From the NCBI GenBank assembly GCA_019137255.1, contig WPDH01000268.1:62001-126000 (forward strand): a stretch of DNA of 64,000 nucleotides, in the 5' to 3' direction. The stretch is from Corinectria fuckeliana (lineage: Eukaryota > Ascomycota > Sordariomycetes > Hypocreales > Nectriaceae). The notes under the pieces were generated by a model that saw only the letters and a program-made list of their open reading frames with translations, had not been told where the DNA came from and did not search any database. Position 1 is the first letter of the stretch; every line of letters begins with the position of its first letter. A program made the translations under genes and the position numbers. Below are positions 32,247 through 40,145 of this stretch, piece by piece.

Positions 32247-35200
32247 TTACACAAACCTGACCTCGTCAAACAGGCCTGCTCGGACTTGCACCAAGCTCGC
32301 CAGTTCAAACATGAATGACTGCAGAATCATGACATTGGTGACAACGTGTGAGACGGAGACTGTACCCAGTTCCTTCTCGTTGCTTTTTTTGGTCTCTGCC
32401 TTGCTCTTCGTGTTTTCTGGCGCCGCCCCTTCATCAACCGCATCTATCGCAGCTGGCTCGGCTGTCTCGTTCTCTTCGTCCGCGTCGGTCGTTTCGGCAG
32501 GCTCCGGAATGGGCTTCTTGTCAAACTTGAGAGGGATAGGGTCGACCTTGGCGACGGGAAGCCCAACTCGCTTAGACAGAATGGTCTGATCAATCGCCGC
32601 AAAAGCCGCCATCTGGCTGGCGACACCAGGATCCCTGACCCCGTGAGATGACCCCGTCTCCTCTCGGACCCGGCTGCGAGATTGGCTTCGGCCGGTGCTC
32701 ACTCCCCGCTCACTGTGGATTTCCTTGGGCGGGGCTAAGCCTGGCTTGGAACCTGGGGTCGAGTTTCCGCTCGCGGCGCTCCTGTTCTGCTCCTTGCGTC
32801 CCCGAGGGGTTCCTGAGCGGCTTGGGGTTCCCAGTTCCGATAGTAGGCGATGAGCCAGGCCTTCCAACGCAGACGGTCGCGAAGGTGATCCACTCCGTGA
32901 CGCCTCGTCGAAGCTCCTGCGATCCGGTGTTTCGTGTTGCGCAGGAGTGGCCTTTTGTGTAGGTGCCGCGCTGTTCAACATGGAGTCCGCCGTCTGAAAA
33001 GCCTCGCGCCGTTGTTGCACCAAGTCGTCGAACCGCGGGATCGTCTTCTTGTACAACGCCACTTGCTCCTCCAGGTGCTTGAGGACGTTGAGCACGCGGG
33101 GCACAGACGTCTGGATCCACTGCGGTCGCTGTCGGCATTTCTCCATCGCCTTAATTTGCTCCTGCTCTGCTGATTGGGGCATTTCCAGGTCGTCGGCTTC
33201 CGTGGAATCGTCCTCCGCAAGGTCCTTTGCTGCATCGTTTTCGTCGCCGTCGTATGTGTAAGAGCTAGGGCTTCGAGCCAACCATCCCTCAATTTTCATG
33301 TAGCCGCAGATAGCCAGGTCAACCAAGGTCTCGGTCACGGATAAGTTGGTCTCCACCGGGTTGATAAAGAAGGTCTCGAGCAGGTCCAACAGCGCATTCA
33401 AGAGAGGATCATCGGGACGAAGAGTGTGGTCTCCGACATCTCTAGGAGCCCCGGGCAGACTGTCTGCAACAGCTGGAGCCCTCTGGTTGCTTACAGACAC
33501 CCTTGGTGCAACTAGCTTGATTGAACAGGGGTGACTCTCAAGTCGGGACATTGTATCTCGGAGAACGCCTTGGTAGACCTCGTCGAAGTTGTCTTGGCCA
33601 CCAATGGTTCCAGCCAGGGACATGATGTACTCAACCTCCTGCTCATGGGCGCCAACGGTGCGGCGTCGATTGCTGAGAGGGAGAATATCAGTCCTGAGAA
33701 GAGTGATGATGGCATATCGATGGTGTCGTTTCAAGATCGCGGACACCAGTTGGAGAGTCACGTAAATGGTCTGCTGGTTTCGCGACCTCAGACAGGCAAG
33801 GATGAGGTCCACCAAGTTGAACAGCAAAGGCGTGACTGTGGTATCGGACTTTTCTGCCATCATGGTGGCGAGGTCCATCGACTTTCGTTTCCGGGCAAGG
33901 CTAATCGATGACCTTGAGCCAGTGCCAGTCGATGGAAGCGAGTCAGGCAGTGCTAAGAGATAATGAAGAATGAGGTTAATCATGTCAGGGTGGTCTAGGG
34001 ATTCGAGTATGCGGCGGAGATAGGTCAAAACAGCCACTGACGATCCTCCATCGATATCAGAGGACTCGAGCAGGGACGGGTATCTGAGCATGTCAGCAAG
34101 GCCAGATGCGGGACAAGCAGAGAACCTACAATAGTTGCTGCAAGAAAATGACTTGGAAGTGCTCTAGCAAGGTCGACTTGACCTCGACCGACCGACAGTG
34201 GTTCAGGACGTCCTGCCAGAACAAGAGATGCGATAAAAATGTTTCGAGGTGCGACTGGAACTCGGGCGAGCAGGAGCTGATAACCTCGTAGTTGGACGTC
34301 GGGTGTTCGTAGTCGGAAAATGCGAGAATAGGCGGCAGATCGTGGGGGAGGTGATCGATGACCAGCTTGCGGCTCAGCTGGCTGTACAAGGCGCCCAGCC
34401 CCGTGGCCATCAGAGTCGACAGATCGCTCTCCACAATCCACTGCTCCAGCGGCCCCGAACTGGACGCCGCCTCGATGATGTACAGCAGGCCGGTCCGCGC
34501 AAAGTCGCCTACCTTGCCCTCGTGGTGGATATAGTCCATCAGGATGTAGAACAGGGGGAAATCGGCCCTCTGCGTGCGACCGACAAAGGTGTCGCGGCTG
34601 TCTCGGTCCTTGTCGTCCTGGTGCGGTCCGGCGCGCTGCGTCTTAAACCACGCGGGGAGGATCTCGGGGTCGAGGCGGATCTTGGTGGTGATGTTGAAGG
34701 CGAGCTCGACGACGCGGGACTCGGTGTCGAGGCCGAGGCGAACACTGTTGAACCCGGTGATGCGCACGAGGAGGTTCGTCAGGCTGGCGGAGAAGGTCGA
34801 GTTCTCGACAAAGGCCTCCTCCTCGCTCTCGATGAGGGTCGCGAAGAACAGCACAGCCTCCTTGATGATCCATTCGTTGTACGAGGTCGTGGCGATCTTG
34901 CCTATGGGGACGTAGATTTGCTTGATGGAGGCGTACTGGATGCACGGGTGCGGCAGCGGACGGCGGCTCTCGTCGCTGAGGATGTTGGTGAGCTCCTGCA
35001 GGCGGATCTCGAGGTTTTCGGCGGCGTCGCTGTCTCGGGACAGGTTTCCAGAGGTCCTCCACGTTGACTGCGGTGAGCAATGTCAGTCCAGGTTGTCGCA
35101 CAGCATAGCACGGCCCGACACGGGACGGCACGACGGCACGGCACAAGGCCTCTGGGGAGGGCTTCTCACGAGCAACTGGCCATACTCCTTCTCGAAGCGA

Positions 35201-35357
35201 TGCAGTCGCTTGGCAGGATCCTTTGCCTGGTCCTTGCGGGAGCTCCCGGAGGAGAGGGGGCTTAACAGGCGCGACCACTGCATGGCACGGAGGCGTGGTT
35301 AGCTGACGATGGATCGACGTCTGGAGCTCGAGGTTTGCCGCGACTCACAAAGTCCAT
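32247..35357 (-). CDS. fhipA: FHIP, RAI16-like subunit of the FTS-Hook-FHIP dynein adaptor
   Basis: Links dynein to early endosomes through the FTS-Hook-FHIP complex; the Aspergillus homologue is FhipA. Exons are 35357-35349 (only nine nt, ATGGACTTT), 35277-35170, 35067-34130 and 34083-32247, giving 963 aa. The tiny first exon is supported by the join MDFWSRLLSP, the conserved FHIP start, and by the intron's gtgagt donor and CAGCTAAC branch site. Reading on: FEKEYGQLL, the alpha-solenoid core with YNEWIIKEAVLFFATLIESEEEAFVE, FPLFYILMDYIHHEGKVGDFARTGLLYI and LEHFQVIFLQQLLYPSLLESSDIDGGS (across the last intron), all hallmark RAI16 stretches. The C-terminal 350 residues are a Ser/Pro-rich, probably disordered region with an ordered tail LQSFMFELASLVQVRAGLFDEVRFV, which is conserved in fungal members as I recall them. 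Confidence 0.93.
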
Positions 35358-36434
35358 GGCGCTGCTGGAGTCATCTCCGGGACGACGAGGGCGAGATACG
35401 GCGTGGTCTTTGTCGCATTACTCCGCGGGGGATCGCGGACGTGTTGGCGTTGCAGCGCAGTTGCAGATGCGGTGCAGGGAGTTGCGGATAATTGGGTATG
35501 ATAATTAGAGTGCTGGCGTCGTCGCGGTTGTCGGGTCCGTCGTGGACACTGAACGCTGTAGATAATTAGTGGGCGCTCTAGCGGGCACGTTCCCTGTCGA
35601 GTTCAAGCAACGCATCCAATTGGATGGATCCAATATCTTCCCCGCTACGCTCTGGCGGTCCGTCCCCTACCTGTGCTTGCTGTCAGGGACCCGTGGACGG
35701 CAGTGGCTGAGTGGTGAAGGTGGCTGATGTTCTCCCAAGTACCTACTAGTACTACCTACCTAGTAGGTACCTAGGCTAGGTACTTAGCTAAGGTAGATAG
35801 CCGGAGCAGGAGTTTACCTGCTCTTGGAAGATAATGGGATTGATGTGGCAACTATTTCATACAAGGTTTGTTTCTTGTCTTCTACCGATTTTGTTTTTCT
35901 TCATCGGGTGTTTCATCCCCTGTTTGAGAGGTGTGCTGCTGCATAATCTTGGTGATCTAAATCATTCATGCCTTAGCCTCTTGGTCGCAGTGCGTTGCAA
36001 GCTTCAGCCTGTCGTTATTAGCGAAAGAAAGCACCACAGGCTGAGCACTTGACACAAACTGCAAGACTCGGCAGATCAATATACGCAGCAAGAACACCAA
36101 GTCCAGCGTTACAAAGACCCCGCCTTGTTCACACCTCGCCACTCTCTCTCGTCGCACTCTCTGGGGACCGTGTCCGAAGCTTCCCAGGACGTCGACTTAA
36201 TCGATGGTCTTTCCCCTGTACTGCGAGCACAAAGTATCTTGTGGATGGTTTTTGATGCTTGGGGGTTCACGTAACACTAGCCAGCCCAAGGCTTGTGCAG
36301 CATTTTGTTAACGTGATACCTCGACACTGACAAAAGTGTGTAGAGGTCGCTTAGTCTCAAGACGTGCGGCCAGCCATGATCCTCTTTTGCCCTGTTACTG
36401 CGTGTGATGTTATTGATTGCCAGAGTCATTCCTA
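35358..36434. other. Intergenic region between FHIP start and the coiled-coil gene
   Basis: The gap of 1,077 nt includes the FHIP promoter. A block at 35737-35802 is built almost wholly of overlapping CTAGGTA/TACCTAG words, including the palindrome GGTACC, and stands out from its surroundings. No coding exon is supported. Confidence 0.4.
35737..35802. repeat. Low-complexity block of CTA/TAGGTA words
   Basis: This short patch consists of irregular copies of ACCTA and TAGGT in both orientations, so it can fold back on itself. Blocks like this are scattered in many Sordariomycete genomes between genes. No function is known to me. Confidence 0.5.
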
Positions 36435-37244
36435 CTAACTACGAAAGAACCCGCTAAGCTGCTTAGCGAGAGGACTTTGGTCATCTTCGGTTGCTGCCAC
36501 CCTCTGTTCCAACCTGTCCAACCTCTTCTCCAACCGATTGTTTAAGCCCTTCAATCTGTCAAACTTCATCCCCAACCTCTCCAGAAAGCTCTCCTCCAAC
36601 TTGTCAGACACTTCCTCCAGTTTCCCACTCAAAGCCTCCCAACAGTCCTCCTTGATCGAGTCGCCCACGCTGCTCTCCAAACTCCGCTGCAACGACTTAA
36701 ACCTAGACTGAAGCTTCTCGTCTCTACTCTCGAACGTCTTTTCCACAGTGTCGAGCCTGTCGAGCACATCATGCCGCACCAGCCTCGTCTGGTTATCTAC
36801 CGTGCACCTAATCTTGTACTGGGTCGTCTCAGCCTGGCGCTTCCACTTGGCTACCTCATTGGTGCCCTTCTGTATCTTCTCGTCGACCAGCTGCCGGATA
36901 CGTCGTTGGAAGGCAAGATATCGGTAGTCGAGAGTTTCCGCGCGGCGGTAGTAGTTGCGGTCCTGCACGTACAGCGTTAGTGAATGTGTTCAACAGTAAC
37001 TGGGGGACAAGGAACCCACAGGAAGACGACGGTGCCTGCAAGGGCGTCGTCTGGGCTTTGGGATACTTGGCTGTTGCAAAGCTGCAGCTTGGTCTTCACG
37101 AGGCTTCCCTGCTTCCTCAGCCGGAGGCGCCGTGACTGTTGGGGTCGTTGTAGAGACTGGAGCTTCTATGCAGGCACTATGAAGAGCGTTTCGAAGACGT
37201 CGGGCCTTCTTGCGTCGGCGAGAATTGAGTCGAGGTTGTGGCAT
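36435..37244 (-). CDS. Coiled-coil protein of unknown function
   Basis: Exons 37244-37020 and 36962-36435 give 250 aa. The 57-nt intron has a GTGGGT donor, a CACTAAC branch site and a GTGCAG acceptor and joins HRRLP to DRNYYRRAETLDYRYLAFQ. The N-terminal 75 residues are basic (RLNSRRRKKARRLRNAL, a possible nuclear signal) and then Pro/Thr-rich. The C-terminal two thirds show continuous heptads: FKSLQRSLESSVGDSI, LSGKLEEVSDKLEESFLERL, LNNRLEKRLDRLEQRV. No known domain. It is divergent from the other coiled-coil gene 1.0 kb away; the two are similar in size, composition and architecture but not clearly alignable by eye. It ends in LSGFFRS. Confidence 0.65.
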
Positions 37245-37512
37245 GGCTGGTGAGTGTTGTGTAGGGACGGATGGAGATGATATCGCGGAACTTGCGGATG
37301 AAAGAGTCAGCAACGATACTATCGCATCGCAAGAAACAAGGAGAGGAAGGCCACACACTCATGAGCCCTTGGCGTTACTTCTTTGCTCTCTTACGGCGGC
37401 CCACTGTTCAGTCGTTCCTTGAAGCAGTTCTTGCTGTGCAGGTTGCGACGCAGTCACTTCACTCACATTCACCTCACCTTACGACTGTACAGGTACAACC
37501 TCCTCTGAAGAC

Positions 37513-37777
37513 ACGTTTGCATTCACCGAAACAGGACTAAGGGACCGTCATTGACAGACCTTCCACTCAAGAGGAGAAAACAATAGAAACAGAAAGATCG
37601 TTTGTTGATCGTGAATCAGTGCCAACCCATGCCTGCATACGTAAACGTTCTCTCAACCGACGTTTACCTCGCCGAAACGGGACTGAAGGCCCACATTGAA
37701 CACACGTTCTGTCTATTCAAGAAGTGAGAACAATAGAAACGCAATGCAATCGTTGAGCATTGAATCATTGCCTACCC
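37513..37777. repeat. Diverged tandem duplication, unit about 118 bp
   Basis: Copy A (37513-37629) and copy B (37660-37777) share an ordered set of words: ACGTTT...CCGAAACRGGACT, CATTGA/CAYTGA, ATTCAAGA or ACTCAAGA, ACAATAGAAAC, ATCGTT, and a closing GCCWACCCA. The order and spacing are kept despite substitutions and small gaps, so this is an old duplication rather than chance. Confidence 0.7.
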
Positions 37778-37860
37778 AAACGCGTCAACTGCTCCACCGC
37801 CAGCTGTCACCAGTTGTGGCAGCCTATATAAACCTCGTGCCCGCTCCTCTCGGGGCTCTC

Positions 37861-38202
37861 TTCTTTCTTCCTTCATCATCACACACTCCCAGCTCAAGTG
37901 GTTCACACACAGTCTTCTCTCGACACTTCTCTTGACAACCTTCTTTGTCTTTCAAGTCTCTCAAGACTCTCAACTTACTTTCGTCAACGCATCTGCCATC
38001 AGTTTGCTCGACTTTATTGTTGCTGACTTTCATCCGCACCCTCCTTTTCTTCCTTTCATCGTCATCAGACACACCCAGCTCAAGGAGCCTTCCGCACACA
38101 ACCTTTTCTTGACATCCTTCTTTGCCTCTCAACTTACTTCCGCAAACGCATCCACTTCGCATCAGCTTGCTCGACTTTTTTGTCGCAGACTTTCATCCTC
38201 GT
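37861..38202. repeat. Diverged tandem duplication, unit about 160-180 bp
   Basis: Copy 1 (about 37861-38040) and copy 2 (about 38047-38202) share CAGCTCAAG, CTTGACA, CTTCTTTG, TCAACTTACTT, CAACGCATC or AAACGCATC, TTGCTCGACTTT and GACTTTCATCC in the same order. The unit is pyrimidine-rich and lies in the presumed promoter and 5' leader of the gene starting at 38262. Confidence 0.75.
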
Positions 38203-38261
38203 CCTCTTCTTCATCTTCCTCTTAACCTTTCGTTTCTTCCGTCCCTACTTTACCCTTCATC

Positions 38262-39517
38262 ATGTCTTCTATCCAGGAGGAATCCTACAAAGGAAAGACC
38301 GAGATCCCAGACTTGCGCCAGCGTGCTAAGCAAGAAGTCAAAAAGGTATGCAACTCATCTTCCGTTCCATCTTCTTTGCCTGAGCTGACCAACAAACTGT
38401 AGGACATCGACATGGGCGATTCTGAGCCCTCCCCAGAGGTATGTCTGCATTTTCTTTTCTCATCCACCTCGACTGCACTCCCCGTCAGGGACCCTTCTTC
38501 CCCGTTCGTGAGACCGAGCGTAAAGTTTCCTTTGCATGGCGACTGGGTCTCAGCATCTGGCCTCGGATGCTGTCTCCCAGATGCAGAGGTCCTGAGTTGT
38601 CTTTTTCAGGTGTTCTACGGAACATCTCCAAGCTTAGCTTGGTTTTGCAGCTCAGGTCGCTTCAAGGGCACTTGGAGTCAAACCCCAAGACATCTGGCTC
38701 GGTAAGGGCGTAATTCGAGGAGGCTCGGTTAACTAGTTGCTACTGCCGAGCGGAACGATGTCTTCCAGGCTTTGTCCTGGCCCCTTCGACTCCAAGACCC
38801 GCGGGATCATGCTAGTTTGCTCCGAGATGTTACAGCCCATACTAGCCTAGAAGCGCCTTGGCTTTTCAGGTCCTCTTTGAGAGACCGCGTGGGGACTGTC
38901 CAGATGTCACCTGGTGTGTTCTGGGACTGGAAATCGGGGTTCAGAAGTTGCGTCCCGGGAGGATCACACAGTGCAGCTCGAGTGGCAGACATACTCAGCT
39001 AGGGTTCCCTTGGCTGACTGGATGTGAATAGCAGACAACCGACCTTGACAGACCCGTCACGGTCAGGGAAGTGCGCCGCCTTGCGCAGGAGATCGAGAAG
39101 GTCACCAAAAAGGTCGCCGAGAACGCCGAGCTCGTCGAGGCGAGCGACCGGACGGTCGTCAAGTGTGGCGAAGGGCTTTACCAGCTCGAGAGAGAGGTCG
39201 AGGACAACGAGGAGGATCAGAGCAAAGTCAATGCGAGAATCCTCGACAAACTCGCGAGACTCACTGAGTCCAACGTGGAACTCAGTGAGTCCAACGCGAG
39301 ACTCACTGAGTCCATCGCGAGACTCAGTGAGTCTCGCGAGTTTGTCGAGGAGCTCAGGGATTGGGCCTCGAAGGTCAATTCCTCGGTCGTCAAGACGGAC
39401 AAGAAGCTTTGGGACGAGGAAACCGGCCTGGAGGCGCGCGTGACCAGGCTGGAGCAGCTGGTTCATGGACTTCGGGTGGATGATGCTACTCGGCAGGTGG
39501 ACGAAATGGACCTGTAA
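38262..39517 (+). CDS. Coiled-coil protein with palindromic LTES/LSES repeat, unknown function
   Basis: Preferred model: exons 38262-38345, 38403-38438, 38489-38701 and 39035-39517, all joined in phase 0 (about 271 aa); a shorter form skips 38489-38701 (200 aa). The first two introns are of normal size (57 and 50 nt); the last is 333 nt. The start MSSIQEESYKGKTEIPDL is followed by acidic DIDMGDSEPSPE. The C-terminal 150 residues are strongly charged coiled coil (VRRLAQEIEKVTKKVAENAEL, LARLTES, LEARVTRLEQLVHGL). Four seven-residue units, of the form LTES or LSES, form its centre. That DNA is a long near-perfect palindrome (39240-39351), so both strands encode almost the same peptide. No family is recognised. 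A GAT-trinucleotide tract follows in the presumed 3' UTR. Confidence 0.6.
39240..39351. repeat. 112-bp near-palindrome inside a coding exon
   Basis: Perfect 31-bp arms at 39240-39270 and 39321-39351 plus inner 11-bp arms at 39280-39290 and 39301-39311 share one centre (39295.5). Each arm carries ACTCACTGAGT or its complement. The same segment is a fourfold 21-bp tandem repeat encoding LTES/LSES units. Confidence 0.95.
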
Positions 39518-39582
39518 CTGCGGAGGACGATGGATGGACCACGACTTGTGTTGACGACGACGACGGCAACGACGACGACAAC

Positions 39583-39619
<37 letters not shown>

Positions 39620-40145
39620 GGATCATGAATTCCCCCTTCTTAATACGTGTTGGCTTGGAACACTGGATTATGAGAACTGTTCAATGGGAGAGGAATGCAC
39701 ACAAACCTATTCAAGTTGTGAGAGTGATGGTGCTTGGTTCGAGTTCTGCAGTGAGATGTGCTCTTGAAGGTCCCCGTTCCAGTGTGTAGCACCTGCCTTT
39801 CAACATTTCAGAACCTCAATGACGTCGACTCAAGGTAATACCTACTAAGGGAGCTGGTCCTACTAGTCATATTACTGCGTTGAAGCTGTGGAAGTGATGA
39901 CACTTGACTGAAGTTTTGCGGTGTGCTGCCTGAGTAGGACCTTGTCTTCCACAACACCTGCACCAAATCAAGCCTCAAACCATTTAACATCACTTCCAAC
40001 TTAGGCTCACATCAAACTGGACTACCAAGGTAACAAAGTCACTGCTTTTATTCTTCTGCACACGCTATTCAATAGCCACCTCACCCAAAACAAAACCGCT
40101 GTCTTCGGCGCTGTCACATGATTTGGCTGTGGAAGCACAACACTT
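39518..40145. other. Convergent 3' intergenic region
   Basis: Apart from the trinucleotide tract this 628-nt gap between converging genes holds no coding exon or RNA gene that I can support. Confidence 0.4.
39552..39620. repeat. Trinucleotide tract (GAC then GAT repeats)
   Basis: About 23 trinucleotides, first GAC/AAC mixtures, then an unbroken GAT run to 39619, lie 35 nt after the coiled-coil gene stop, in its presumed 3' UTR. Confidence 0.9.

Larger units (their letters stand above)
37245..38261. promoter_or_regulatory. Divergent upstream region with two tandem duplications
   Basis: This 1,017-nt gap separates the two divergent coiled-coil genes. Two successive diverged duplications fill most of it (37513-37777 and 37861-38202). 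The second is CT-rich and forms the likely 5' leader of the rightward gene, whose ATG follows 60 nt later. No coding exon is supported. Confidence 0.5.

Noticed and set aside
34249..35067. Open frame of 272 codons antisense to FHIP
   Set aside because: Mirror of conserved FHIP exon 3; low-complexity composition with no recognisable domain.
38999..39466. Minus-strand frame through the palindromic coiled-coil exon as a separate gene
   Set aside because: It is open mainly because of the palindrome; outside the repeat its text is not coiled-coil-like and it lacks splice context. The symmetry itself is reported as a finding.
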